Positions 43,753-52,689 of a DNA stretch of 64,000 nt are shown piece by piece (the stretch's first letter is position 1; each line of letters opens with the position of its first letter). The position numbers and the translations under genes were made by a program. The notes under the pieces were generated by a model. It searched no databases, was not told where the DNA came from, and worked only from the letters and a program-made list of their open reading frames with translations. The stretch comes from JADKIH01 sp049363815 (GTDB taxonomy: Bacteria > Bacteroidota > Bacteroidia > AKYH767-A > 2013-40CM-41-45): NCBI GenBank assembly GCA_049363815.1, contig JBMQEM010000023.1:24762-88761 (forward strand), written 5' to 3'.

Positions 43753-44985
43753 TTAAAAGTCAGCGATGGTTTTGCGGATTATACCAATGCACTCCTGAAG
43801 TTGATCCTCAGTAATAATAAGTGGTGGAGCAAAGCGAATGATATCGCCATGGGTAGGTTTTGCCAACAAGCCATTTTCCTTTAAAGCCAGACAAACATCC
43901 CAGGCATCTTTACCTGCTTTTGGTTTAATGACCATAGCACAGAACAGGCCTTTACCCCTGACAAGAGAAATATGATCATGTTTGATCGCTTTCAGTTCCT
44001 TCAGTAAAATAGTTCCTAATCGTTCGGCCTTTTCAGCAAGCTTTTCTTCCTTCAAAACCTCCAGAGCAGCAATAGCAACCTTAGCAGCTAATGGATTACC
44101 ACCATAAGTGCTTCCATGCTCGCCTGGTTTAATGCAAAGCATAATTTCATCACTGGCAAGTACTGCAGAAACAGGAAGTAATCCGCCACTCAGTGCTTTT
44201 CCTAAAATGAGAATATCCGGATGAACATTTTCATGATCACAGGCAAGCATTCTACCAGTTCTACCTAGTCCGGTTTGGATTTCATCGCCGATAAAAAGTA
44301 CATTATGTTTTTTACAGAGTTCAGAAGCTGATCTCAGATAACCATTCGCCGGCATTACTACTCCGGCCTCCCCTTGAATCGGTTCCACTAAAAAACCTGC
44401 AACCAGAGGATCCTGAAGTGCTTTCTCCAGAGCAGGAATATCATCATAAGGAATTTTTATAAAGCCGGGTGTATAAGGACCAAATTTACCATACGAATCC
44501 GGATCTGTTGACGCTGAAATAATAGTAATTGTTCTTCCATGAAAATTCCCTTCACATACAATGATCTTCGCATTGTTCTCCGGAATTCCTTTCTTCACAT
44601 ACGACCACCTTCTTGCTAACTTCATGGCAGTCTCCACTCCTTCTGCGCCTGAATTCATAGGGAGCACTTTATCATAATTAAAGTAACCTGTAATATACTC
44701 TTCGTATTCTCCCAGAACATTATTGTGAAAAGCTCTGGAAGTTAAGGATAGTTTCTGAACCTGATCTACTAATGCCTTTACGATCTTAGGATGGTTATGC
44801 CCTTGATTCAAAGCTGAATAGGCTGATAAAAAGTCAAAGTACTTTTTCCCTTCAACGTCCCATACATAAACACCCTCACCACGTTCCAGAACTACCGGCA
44901 AAGGATGATAATTATGCGCACCAAAGCGCTCTTCGCGTTCAATTGCCAGTTCTGTCAATGACTTTTCAACTACTATCGTTTTCAT
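43753..44985 (-). CDS. rocD: Ornithine aminotransferase
   Basis: A 410-residue PLP enzyme that converts ornithine and 2-oxoglutarate to glutamate semialdehyde and glutamate. The sequence EERFGAHNYHPLPVVLERGEG is characteristic of ornithine rather than acetylornithine aminotransferases. The PLP Lys lies in LILGKALSGGLLPVSAVL, with the cofactor Asp in FIGDEIQTGLGRTGR. The ATG at 44985 (MKTIVVEKSLTELAIER) has a promoter upstream; the longer reading adds eight residues. It links arginine and proline metabolism. Confidence 0.95.
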   Translation of the reverse strand: MKTIVVEKSLTELAIEREERFGAHNYHPLPVVLERGEGVYVWDVEGKKYFDFLSAYSALNQGHNHPKIVKALVDQVQKLSLTSRAFHNNVLGEYEEYITGYFNYDKVLPMNSGAEGVETAMKLARRWSYVKKGIPENNAKIIVCEGNFHGRTITIISASTDPDSYGKFGPYTPGFIKIPYDDIPALEKALQDPLVAGFLVEPIQGEAGVVMPANGYLRSASELCKKHNVLFIGDEIQTGLGRTGRMLACDHENVHPDILILGKALSGGLLPVSAVLASDEIMLCIKPGEHGSTYGGNPLAAKVAIAALEVLKEEKLAEKAERLGTILLKELKAIKHDHISLVRGKGLFCAMVIKPKAGKDAWDVCLALKENGLLAKPTHGDIIRFAPPLIITEDQLQECIGIIRKTIADF

Positions 44986-45020
44986 GATGCGGGAATAGAA
45001 ATAAAACAACTTATATAACG

Positions 45021-45051
45021 CAAAAATAAGCTTTTATCGGAGGTAATTCAA
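45021..45051 (-). promoter_or_regulatory. Bacteroidota-type promoter for rocD
   Basis: On the minus strand TTG (45049-45051) is separated by 20 bases from TATTTTTG (45021-45028), close to the ideal TTG-N20-TAnnTTTG. The rocD ATG at 44985 is 35 bases downstream. Confidence 0.75.
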
Positions 45052-45576
45052 GTTAATCGGTCACTTTCCTACACTTATTGCTGTTAATTTTTGGTAGTCT
45101 TTGATAAAAAACCAAATTGTTCCATAAAATATCCATCATTTACGAGGTTACGATTCTCAATTGCAATTAAGTCATTTGTTTATTTAATGATTCTGTCCGC
45201 CCCAGGCGGATAGTCTTGCAAGGGGGAAAACATGGGGATTTTTTGCAAGGCGATAGCCAATAGAATTAGGATGTTCCAAATGGCAGAAGCCATTAGGTGA
45301 CATAGAATTCACATAATATCATTGAAAACGCAAAGCGAACTTCGTTCAGTACTTCACTGGCGAGGTAGGTGTTTGGGATTTATATTTAAATCCCCGGGGC
45401 GCGCCATGTCAAACCACAAGATCTATCGAAAATACTCCCAGCTAAAAATTTGCAATTCATCAACTGCCTAAAATACTTCAACTTCTTATTAAATTCTGAT
45501 GATATTCCGGATAACCATTCAAACTCATTCACGATTTGCAGGTGAAATCTGACGAACATTCTTTACTTTCGCCATT
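45052..45576. other. Gene-free region with hairpins and a GC-rich patch
   Basis: No ORF in this stretch is convincing. It holds three small hairpins: TCCGCC/GGCGGA (45196-45210), AATGGC/GCCATT around 45280-45300, and GGGATTTA (45375-45382) with TAAATCCC (45387-45394). The last adjoins the GC-rich word CCCCGGGGCGCGCC. GC content and composition around 45190-45415 differ from the AT-rich flanks, so it may be a decayed mobile fragment or a structured RNA; neither can be shown by eye. Confidence 0.45.
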
Positions 45577-46986
45577 ATGGAAAATGTGAAAAAAGGTGAA
45601 ATAACAGAGAATCTCAACATTTCAGAGGCGGGCTCTGAAGGCAATGCTTTAGCCCGTATCGACAATTTTGTGGTCTTTGCTGAAGGTGCTGTTCCGGGTG
45701 ATGTTGCTGATGTCATGATCTACAGAAAAAAAAAGAATTATGCTGAAGGCCGGGTAGTAAATCTTATTTCACCTTCTGTTGACAGAGTTGAGCCGTTCTG
45801 TTCACATTTCGGTACTTGTGGTGGTTGCAAATGGCAACACATGTCATATGAAAAGCAAATTTTTTACAAACAAAAACATGTGACTGATGTGCTGGAACGT
45901 GTTGGGAAAGTTCAGTTACCTGCAGCAGTGCCAATCAAAGCATCCGCACAAACTAAATATTACCGAAATAAACTTGAATACACTTTTTCCAACAAGGCAT
46001 GGCTGACCAAAGAGGATCTGGATTCCGGAACTACTATTCAGCAAAATGCTTTAGGCTTTCATGTTCCGGGTAGATTCGATAAAATTCTTGATATCAAGGA
46101 ATGCTTCCTGCAAGATGATCTAAGTAATAAGATCCGTTTATCAGTAAAAGAGTTTGCACTGAATAATAATTTTGAATTCTTCGATCCTCGAAGTCAGGAA
46201 GGTTACCTGAGAAATCTCATCATCCGCTCTACTTCTACCGGTGAATGGATGGTTGTCGTTGTTTTTAGTCGTGATCATCAGGAAAGCAGAATGCTTATGA
46301 TGGAACATCTTAAAAAGACTTTTCCTGAAATTACATCGCTTCAATATATCGTCAATTCAAAAAGGAATGATACAATTTTTGACTTGAATGTTGAACTCTT
46401 CAATGGCCGTTCATACATAGAAGAAAAAATGGAAGACCTGACTTTCAGGATCTCTGCAAAATCCTTTTATCAGACCAATTCTCTTCAGGCTTATGAATTA
46501 TATAAAATTGTCCGTGATTATGCAGGATTAACAGGAAATGAAAACGTTTACGACCTTTATACAGGAACCGGAACTATTGCGTCATTTATTGCATCCAAAG
46601 CTAAACACGTTACGGGAATTGATTACATCGCTGATGCAATCAATGATGCCGGAGAAAATGCAGGCTACAACAAAATCCAAAATGTTTCGTTTTATGCAGG
46701 AGACATCAAAGATACTCTGACAACAGAATTTATCAGTAAACATGGTAAACCGGATGTTATCATCACAGATCCTCCCCGATCCGGAATGCATGAGGATGTT
46801 GTACGAGCGATCATTGAGGCTGCTCCTGACCGAATAGTATATGTCAGTTGTAACCCGGCTTCTCAGGCAAGGGATCTGCAGATACTTGATGAAGCCTATT
46901 CAATAGTGAAATATCAACCGGTAGATATGTTTCCACATACGACACATGTTGAGAATGTAATGTTGTTAAAACGCAGGAGTATTTAA
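45577..46986 (+). CDS. rlmD: 23S rRNA (uracil-5-)-methyltransferase, RlmD-like
   Basis: A 469-residue SAM-dependent m5U methyltransferase for 23S rRNA. Order: N-terminal TRAM domain (about 5-65), a [4Fe-4S] cluster motif with Cys residues in CSHFGTCGGCKW, a central domain, and a C-terminal Rossmann methyltransferase with YDLYTGTGTIASFIA, the DPPRSGMHEDVV motif and the catalytic Cys in VYVSCNPAS. Bacteroidota usually carry one such enzyme, so RlmD versus RlmC specificity is not certain. It heads a short operon with a peptidase and a phosphoribosyltransferase. Confidence 0.9.
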   Translation: MENVKKGEITENLNISEAGSEGNALARIDNFVVFAEGAVPGDVADVMIYRKKKNYAEGRVVNLISPSVDRVEPFCSHFGTCGGCKWQHMSYEKQIFYKQKHVTDVLERVGKVQLPAAVPIKASAQTKYYRNKLEYTFSNKAWLTKEDLDSGTTIQQNALGFHVPGRFDKILDIKECFLQDDLSNKIRLSVKEFALNNNFEFFDPRSQEGYLRNLIIRSTSTGEWMVVVVFSRDHQESRMLMMEHLKKTFPEITSLQYIVNSKRNDTIFDLNVELFNGRSYIEEKMEDLTFRISAKSFYQTNSLQAYELYKIVRDYAGLTGNENVYDLYTGTGTIASFIASKAKHVTGIDYIADAINDAGENAGYNKIQNVSFYAGDIKDTLTTEFISKHGKPDVIITDPPRSGMHEDVVRAIIEAAPDRIVYVSCNPASQARDLQILDEAYSIVKYQPVDMFPHTTHVENVMLLKRRSI

Positions 46987-46996
46987 GGAAACTGAA

Positions 46997-47527
46997 ATGA
47001 GGTCAATTCTCTTTTTTCTGATCTTCACCTTTTTTTCCGGAATCGTTTCCGGACAGGATCCTTCCATCGCTACAGATAGCGAACAGGAACAACTTGCTCT
47101 ATGCTTTAAATATTCAAATGAACTTGGCTTCGATCTTGAATCTGTTACAAATCCTCACCTTTATGAATATGTAAATGAATGGCTGGGTACGCCCTATCGA
47201 TACAGTGGCGAAAGCAAGAATGGCATTGACTGTTCCGGACTTGTCTGTGAATTATACAAGTCTGCTTATCAGAAAATTCTTACAGGTTCCGCAAAAGATA
47301 TCTATGAAAAATCCGAACCTGTCAAAAAGGAAAATCTGAAGGAAGGTGATCTGGTATTTTTCAAGATCAGGAAAGGAAGGATTTCTCATATTGGAATTTA
47401 TCTTGGTTCAAATAAATTTGCCCATGCAAGTACTTCGCGTGGAGTGATCATCAGCGACCTCGATGAACCGTATTATAAAAAATACTACTATAAAGGTGGA
47501 CGTTTAAAAGAAATGAACGATAACTAA
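46997..47527 (+). CDS. NlpC/P60 cell-wall peptidase
   Basis: A 176-residue exported protein with a signal peptide (SILFFLIFTFFSGIVSGQD) and one C40 domain. The catalytic Cys is in NGIDCSGLVCELYK, the His in ISHIGIYLG, and a third polar residue is His in NKFAHAST. Such enzymes cut the D-Glu to diaminopimelate bond in peptidoglycan stem peptides. It starts 10 bases after rlmD and ends immediately before the next ATG. Confidence 0.9.
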   Translation: MRSILFFLIFTFFSGIVSGQDPSIATDSEQEQLALCFKYSNELGFDLESVTNPHLYEYVNEWLGTPYRYSGESKNGIDCSGLVCELYKSAYQKILTGSAKDIYEKSEPVKKENLKEGDLVFFKIRKGRISHIGIYLGSNKFAHASTSRGVIISDLDEPYYKKYYYKGGRLKEMNDN

Positions 47528-48034
47528 ATGGAAAAAGATAAAACTCTCCTGCTTACCAATAAGCAGATCGAACAAAAACTGAACCGGTTAGCTTTTCAGA
47601 TCTATGAAGATAATTCCGGTGCGAAAGAAATTGTTCTGGCAGGAATTGTAAAAAGTGGTTACGAAGTAGCCGAGAAAATAGCAGCAATCCTGAAGAGTAT
47701 TGCACCATTTAAAATTTTGCTCACAGAAGTAAAATTTATTAAGCATGGCAAACTGGATCAGAAAATTGAGATCAGTTTATCAAAGGAAGAGTTGAATGAT
47801 AAGATCGTAATTCTGGTGGATGATGTTATGAATTCAGGCAAGACTATGCTTAGCGCAATGAAACCTTTTCTGGATGCTGAAACAAAAAAATTAAGAACAG
47901 TCGTACTCGTTGACAGAAATCACAAGCGTTATCCGGTTTCATCTGACTTTGTCGGACTCTCCCTCGCCACTACTTTACAGGAACATGTGAGTGTGGAAAT
48001 CGAAAGTGATAAGATTGAGGCATGGATACAGTAA
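47528..48034 (+). CDS. Phosphoribosyltransferase, PyrR/HPRT-like
   Basis: A 168-residue type I phosphoribosyltransferase. The PRPP loop reads IVILVDDVMNSGKTMLSAM, where the usual T-G-x-T is N-S-G-K-T; the flanking IVLAGIVKSGYEVA gives the pyrophosphate loop. Members with this layout include PyrR bifunctional regulators and hypoxanthine phosphoribosyltransferases; specificity is not clear. It starts directly at the upstream stop codon, so it is translationally coupled to the peptidase gene. Confidence 0.85.
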   Translation: MEKDKTLLLTNKQIEQKLNRLAFQIYEDNSGAKEIVLAGIVKSGYEVAEKIAAILKSIAPFKILLTEVKFIKHGKLDQKIEISLSKEELNDKIVILVDDVMNSGKTMLSAMKPFLDAETKKLRTVVLVDRNHKRYPVSSDFVGLSLATTLQEHVSVEIESDKIEAWIQ

Positions 48035-48040
48035 TAACCA

Positions 48041-48544
48041 CTAATAATTAGTTATCAGTTCAGAAAGACTTTTCACATTCACACTTGCAGCATTAATTGT
48101 GATCTGTGCCTTTTTATAGAAGGGAGAACGAATGGCCAGATGGCCTGAGATCTGTTCCATCAATTCAACATCATTTAAATTTTCTATCAGCGGCCTTCCG
48201 GATCTGTTATTGGAGAGCCGATGAAAAAGTAATCCCGGATTTGCTTCCAGATATACTGTTACTCCCACTGCATTCATGTAATCCATATTATCGAAATAAC
48301 ATGGCAAACCACCACCTGTAGATACAACTACATTATTATTTTCTGAAAGAGAATGCAATGCATTTCTTTCCAGTTCACGAAAATGTTCCTGGCCAGATGT
48401 TTTAAAAATTTCTGAAATACTTTTTCCTTCAGACTTTTCTACCAGTTCATCGGTATGGACAACTGGCAATTCAAGGATCTTTCCCAGAGCTTCAGCAACT
48501 TTCGATTTCCCGCTACCCATATAACCTATTAAAAATACTTTCAT
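48041..48544 (-). CDS. aroK: Shikimate kinase
   Basis: A 167-residue kinase of the aromatic amino-acid pathway, forming shikimate 3-phosphate. The P-loop GYMGSGKSKVAEAL begins at residue 7. The shikimate-binding DEL and FRELE, the GGGLPC motif and the lid RSGRPLIE are present. The stop TAG lies in AT-rich sequence that can pair with the opposite gene's 3' end. The start ATG is 6 bases from the next minus-strand gene. Confidence 0.95.
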   Translation of the reverse strand: MKVFLIGYMGSGKSKVAEALGKILELPVVHTDELVEKSEGKSISEIFKTSGQEHFRELERNALHSLSENNNVVVSTGGGLPCYFDNMDYMNAVGVTVYLEANPGLLFHRLSNNRSGRPLIENLNDVELMEQISGHLAIRSPFYKKAQITINAASVNVKSLSELITNY

Positions 48545-48550
48545 CTATTC

Positions 48551-49375
48551 CTACTCTTCTATTAAACGGGAATGGACGATCAGTAAATTACAAGGTAACT
48601 TTGGCAGAATAGTGTCAATATGATTCTGAGCAATTCGTTCGAAGATCTGAAGATGATGGTCCAGCGAATTTACGATGATAAGATCCGCCTTTACTTTCCG
48701 GGCGTATTCAGTGATATCTTCATAATTTTCATTCGCTGCCGATTCAATCCTGACGTTGAGCGCCATGTTTTCAACCGATTGATTCAGTTTTGAGTCAGAA
48801 AAAATTTCAGACCTGTAATCGTTGGATTGGGAAGATTCTGCTGATGCAAATTGTTCTGCTACATCAAGTACAATGATCTCTTCTGCTTTTTCCCTTTCAC
48901 TGAAGTAGAATGCTGTCATCAGGGCATGTTCTGTCTTCCTGTGATTGTTTGCTTCCACTACGATCCGTTTCATCGAACTGGATGGTGATGTATATATAAG
49001 TACTGAACACTTTGCTTTTGTAGCAATTTCCTGAGTTAATTTTCCAAAAGGCGTTGAGAAATTTTTGTTTGTGGAAAGTCCCATGAGAAGAAGATCCACC
49101 ACTTCATGTTTGCAGATCTGCAGAATCGAAGAAACAGCATTGGCTTGTTCCCAATAGATCCGTGAATTTCCGTCATGGAATCCATAGCGCGTCAGAATTC
49201 TTGAAAGCTGAATAAACTTGTCCCCGGTCTTTTTTCCGTAATGAATAAAAACAGCCAGACTTCCATGATTTTCACAATGGCGCTTCATTTCACTGACCAT
49301 GAAATCAAGTTCATCATTAAAAGCAACTCCAAGTGCAATGGTGTTGAATGGAAAAGATGGTTTTCCTTTTATCAT
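48551..49375 (-). CDS. Universal stress protein family, tandem domains
   Basis: A 274-residue cytosolic protein with two UspA-like alpha/beta domains. The first half carries IALGVAFNDELDFM and LLLMGLSTNKNFSTPFGKLTQEIATKAKCSVLIY. The second half carries RIVVEANNHRKTEHALMTAFYFS and DLIIVNSLDHHLQIF. The ATP loop (GxxGxxxG) is not conserved, so it is probably the non-ATP-binding kind. The start at 49375 (MIKGKPSFPFNTIALG) is preferred over 49420. It lies between aroK and terC. Confidence 0.78.
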   Translation of the reverse strand: MIKGKPSFPFNTIALGVAFNDELDFMVSEMKRHCENHGSLAVFIHYGKKTGDKFIQLSRILTRYGFHDGNSRIYWEQANAVSSILQICKHEVVDLLLMGLSTNKNFSTPFGKLTQEIATKAKCSVLIYTSPSSSMKRIVVEANNHRKTEHALMTAFYFSEREKAEEIIVLDVAEQFASAESSQSNDYRSEIFSDSKLNQSVENMALNVRIESAANENYEDITEYARKVKADLIIVNSLDHHLQIFERIAQNHIDTILPKLPCNLLIVHSRLIEE

Positions 49376-49458
49376 TTGCTTTTCTTTAGCTGCAAGATAA
49401 TAAAAAGACTGAATAACCAAAGGGCAATTTAAATCAAATGATCAACAGCCTTTGCCCG

Positions 49459-50184
49459 TCAGTTTGATTTATGCTGAATTTTTCGAAGCCTGATGTTGAG
49501 TAATTCAACGATCAATGAGAAGCCCATTCCAAAATACACGTATGATTTCTCAACGTGAATGTGCGCCCCTTCCAGCATCAACAGTACGCCAATTGCAACT
49601 AAAAATACCAATGCGAGTATTTTCATTGTCGGATACTTGTTGATAAAATCACTTACGTAAGGTGCAAACAACAGCATAACAAACATTGATACTACTACAG
49701 CTGCGATCATAACAGGCAGATCGCGACTTAAACCTACTGCAGTTAAAATTGAATCGAATGAAAAGATGATATCTATGATCGTGATCTGTAAAATAGCCTG
49801 AGAAATGGAAAGCTTTTTCTTTGTATCAGCCGTTGCCCCTTTTTCATGACCTTTCAGTTTTTCATACAATTCCTTAATGGTCTTATAAACAAGAAAGACA
49901 CCACCGGAAAATAAAATAAGATCCCTACCACTTACTCCCAGTGAACCCAGATAGAACAATGGCTCTACCAGATGGACCAGCCATGAAATTCCAAGTAGTA
50001 ACAAGATCCTGAATACCATTGCCAGCATCAAACCTATTGTACGGGCTCTCTGTTGATCAACTTTAGGTAAATAACTACAGATGATTGCAATGAAAATAAT
50101 GTTATCGATCCCTAAAATTATTTCCAGAAAGATCAAAGTGATTAAACTTAATATTCCTTCCGGAGAAAACAGAGTTAGTAACAT
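49459..50184 (-). CDS. TerC-family integral membrane protein
   Basis: A 241-residue protein with about seven helices, of the TerC/Alx family. The motif EIILGIDNIIFIAIICSYLP has the conserved Asp-Asn pair, and SFDSILTAVGLS is its repeat in the second half. Family members export manganese or support metalation of secreted enzymes; tellurite resistance genes (terA, terB, terD) are absent here. A candidate TAnnTTTG element (50220-50227) lies upstream. Confidence 0.9.
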   Translation of the reverse strand: MLLTLFSPEGILSLITLIFLEIILGIDNIIFIAIICSYLPKVDQQRARTIGLMLAMVFRILLLLGISWLVHLVEPLFYLGSLGVSGRDLILFSGGVFLVYKTIKELYEKLKGHEKGATADTKKKLSISQAILQITIIDIIFSFDSILTAVGLSRDLPVMIAAVVVSMFVMLLFAPYVSDFINKYPTMKILALVFLVAIGVLLMLEGAHIHVEKSYVYFGMGFSLIVELLNIRLRKIQHKSN

Positions 50185-50219
50185 AAATTTGAATTGTATA
50201 GCTATTTCGGGTTGCGGCG

Positions 50220-50227
50220 CAAAACTA
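50220..50227 (-). promoter_or_regulatory. Candidate -7 element for terC
   Basis: The minus strand reads TAGTTTTG, an exact TAnnTTTG match, 36 bases upstream of the terC ATG at 50184. A TTG at the -33 position is not seen. Confidence 0.4.
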
Positions 50228-50303
50228 AAGAAAAAAACATACCCTTTAACGTGGGTTGTACAACTTATTAAGTTGATTTTGAGCCTTCATCTCCCTATTT
50301 TTA

Positions 50304-50359
50304 GTAATTCGTGATTTGCAATTCGAACCGGTTTTTGAAATACAAATTACGATTTATCA
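50304..50359. repeat. Heptamer-repeat arms at the 3' end of asnB
   Basis: Units GTAATTC, GTGATTT, GCAATTC (50304-50324) face an inverted arm, AATACAA, ATTACGA, TTTATCA (50339-50359). The asnB stop codon (50347-50349 on the minus strand) and its last codons lie within the right arm. Confidence 0.7.
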
Positions 50360-52029
50360 TTGTACACCTTCAACACACGGGCTGATGGTTCAGAAAGGTT
50401 TCCCGACCATCGAGGCAGCCAGTAATGCGGAATCACTTGCCATTGATCGCCATTCCGGTTTTGAAATGACCTCATGTAATAAAAAGATTCTTTTGATGGA
50501 GCAACTGATGAAGGGTGAAGTTTATCTTTTTGCATTTCAAATTCCTGATCAGATATTTTTTCATTTAAGAATTCCTGTACCCATTGAAACCACGATTTCT
50601 CTTTTCCTGAAACTCCATCTGAGAAGGCTTCCTTCTTTCTCCACAAAACATCTTCCGGCAGGGTTTTACCATATTTACTTTTTGCAAATGCCGTCCGAAA
50701 GAAATTCTTTTCAATGCTATCTTTCGTTGGTACCTTCCAGCTTGCAGGAAGGCTTCTGAAAAAATCAACAAACTCCCTGTCAAGAAAAGGAACCCGGGCT
50801 TCCAGTCCGTGACAGGAAATAGCCCTGTCAACCCGAAGTCCATCGAAGAGATGAATTTCATCCAGCAACCGATAATGATCTTCCTGTGCTGATTTCAGAT
50901 CGGGATGATTATAAAAATACAAATAGCCCATCTGACATTCATCAGCTCCATCACCATTCAATACAACTTTTATATCAGTACCCGAAGAAATATATTTTCC
51001 AAGTAAATACTGTCCTACACTGGCCCTGATAGTTGTTATATCATACGTTTCAGTATTCTGTAAAACAGTATCAATTGCTTCTAATCCTTCCTGTGGAGTA
51101 AAGTAAATTATTTCGTGCTCGATGTTTCCATACAATTTATTCAAATGCTCTGCAACACTTTTTGCATAAACAATATCGGTTCCTTCTTTCATTCCAATAC
51201 TGAACGACTTCAGTTTTTTTCCGGGATATTCTTCCGCCATGATCTTTGCTGCAACTGCACACACTACACTTGAATCAAGACCTCCTGAAAGCAAACATCC
51301 GATTGGGCGGTCTGAGATGAGACGATGCCTGACAGCATTTTCAAATATTGAAATTGCTTTTGCATGGTCAGAATCTTCCGGCTTCGAAATCGTATTGTAG
51401 TCAGCATTTACTACTGAAGGCCAGTATTGTTTTTTTGCAGGAGTTTTGCCCGGAGTCCAGTTGAGAATTGTTTTTTGACTAAAGCGTTCAACATTCTGAA
51501 AGAATGGTGCAAGCCCGGAAAGCAAACTACTGAATCCAAAACTTTTCAGGTCCGAACTATAACCAATAAACATTGGCCGGACACTTAAAGGATCAGTTGA
51601 AAGGAAAAGCTGCTTTAATTTATGTTGATGATATTCAACAATTGCAAAACTGTATTCACCTACAAGTACTTTGTTTAATTTTTCCAAGTCATAATTGAAT
51701 AATCTCAACAAGGGAAGAATAACAGCACAATCTGAACCGTGAAGTGAAACATCGAGTTTATATTCTTCAATCAATTCCCTGAAATTGTATATCTCGCCAT
51801 TACATACTAAATAGAATGTCTTCTCTCCATCTAACATATAAAATGGCTGATCACCATCGACATCCAGACCATTGATTGCAAGTCGATGAAAACCTAAAAA
51901 AGAATCCGGGTTTAATATCGTCAGACTTCTATCCGGACCGCGTTTTCTTAATGTATTAAAAGAAGCATAAATTTTTGATGAATCGCCCTTTTCTACTATT
52001 TCGCCTAAAAGACCATAAATACTGCACAT
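50347..52029 (-). CDS. asnB: Asparagine synthase (glutamine-hydrolysing), AsnB type
   Basis: A 560-residue two-domain amidotransferase that makes asparagine from aspartate with glutamine and ATP. The N-terminal nucleophile Cys2 is in MCSIYG, as in Escherichia coli AsnB. The glutaminase domain continues with RGPDRS, FHRLAI and NGEIYN. The ATP-pyrophosphatase domain has GCLLSGGLDSSVV (about 240) and GDGADECQMGY, and the C-terminus contains LEARVPFLD. The last residues are encoded in a heptamer-repeat region. It could be a related Asn synthetase, but residues around both sites are standard. Confidence 0.93.
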   Translation of the reverse strand: MCSIYGLLGEIVEKGDSSKIYASFNTLRKRGPDRSLTILNPDSFLGFHRLAINGLDVDGDQPFYMLDGEKTFYLVCNGEIYNFRELIEEYKLDVSLHGSDCAVILPLLRLFNYDLEKLNKVLVGEYSFAIVEYHQHKLKQLFLSTDPLSVRPMFIGYSSDLKSFGFSSLLSGLAPFFQNVERFSQKTILNWTPGKTPAKKQYWPSVVNADYNTISKPEDSDHAKAISIFENAVRHRLISDRPIGCLLSGGLDSSVVCAVAAKIMAEEYPGKKLKSFSIGMKEGTDIVYAKSVAEHLNKLYGNIEHEIIYFTPQEGLEAIDTVLQNTETYDITTIRASVGQYLLGKYISSGTDIKVVLNGDGADECQMGYLYFYNHPDLKSAQEDHYRLLDEIHLFDGLRVDRAISCHGLEARVPFLDREFVDFFRSLPASWKVPTKDSIEKNFFRTAFAKSKYGKTLPEDVLWRKKEAFSDGVSGKEKSWFQWVQEFLNEKISDQEFEMQKDKLHPSSVAPSKESFYYMRSFQNRNGDQWQVIPHYWLPRWSGNLSEPSARVLKVYNDKS

Positions 52030-52113
52030 ATGTTCAAATTATTATGGGGAAAAGATACAGTTTTATGCAAGAAGTCAAAAATCAGAATACAACAATTTTA
52101 ATAAATTTTTTCT

Positions 52114-52326
52114 CCCGCAGATCTCGGATTAAGGCGCAGATAAATCCGCAGATGGTATTCGTCGAAATTATACAATGTCACTTTTCTTGCAATAGCAGTG
52201 AATAATTGAAACACAAGATCTGAGATTTTATCTGCGCCTTAATCCGAGATCTGCGGGAAAAACATACGATACTTATATTTTCGCAAAAAACTCTGCGTAT
52301 TTTCTGCGTATTCTGCGGGAAATAAA
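52114..52326. repeat. Perfect 31-base inverted repeat plus extra CGCAGA arm
   Basis: A 31-base word at 52114-52144 (beginning CCCGCAGATCTCGG) is repeated as its exact inverse at 52227-52257, with 82 bases between. A further arm of the CTGCGTATTTTCTGCG kind follows at 52291-52318, matching the right arm of the element at 4399-4445, including the trailing GGGAAATAAA. The 660 bases between asnB and the giant gene hold no ORF apart from this structure. Confidence 0.88.
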
Positions 52327-52689
52327 ATGTCTTCAAATACCAATCAAACTCCCTGAGAAGTGACAAATTCCGGAAAGATAGACCGTAAAATGAAATTGAT
52401 CTCCTGTAAAAAATGCATGAAAATTACCTGTAAAAAATTTGTTTCATTCTTCTCAAACAAGTTTGATTAATTTCTTACAAGATTTTTTTTTCATTTGACA
52501 AACAACATAGCTGAAATTATTCAGAATTACGATTTCATTCTACATAATTCCCTTCATCCTGCAACAATTCTTACAAAGTCCTCAAATGACTTGAATTGGC
52601 AAATGCTCCCTTCCCTTCCGATGTACTTTTAAGAAATGAAAATAGAAGCAAGTCATTTTAAAAATGCTGCTATTATAAAGGTAAAAGGT

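Noticed and set aside
48035..48060. AT-rich inverted repeat between the phosphoribosyltransferase and aroK
   Set aside because: Short and without a T tract long enough for a terminator call; it also overlaps the aroK 3' end, so I only mention it as possible heptamer-like sequence.
49459..50184. Tellurite-resistance operon
   Set aside because: Only a TerC-like protein is present; terA, terB, terD and terE are absent, so resistance is not supported.
50316..50759. Plus-strand 147-codon ORF opposite asnB
   Set aside because: Antisense to a clear gene and without any recognisable domain; it mirrors the asnB codons.
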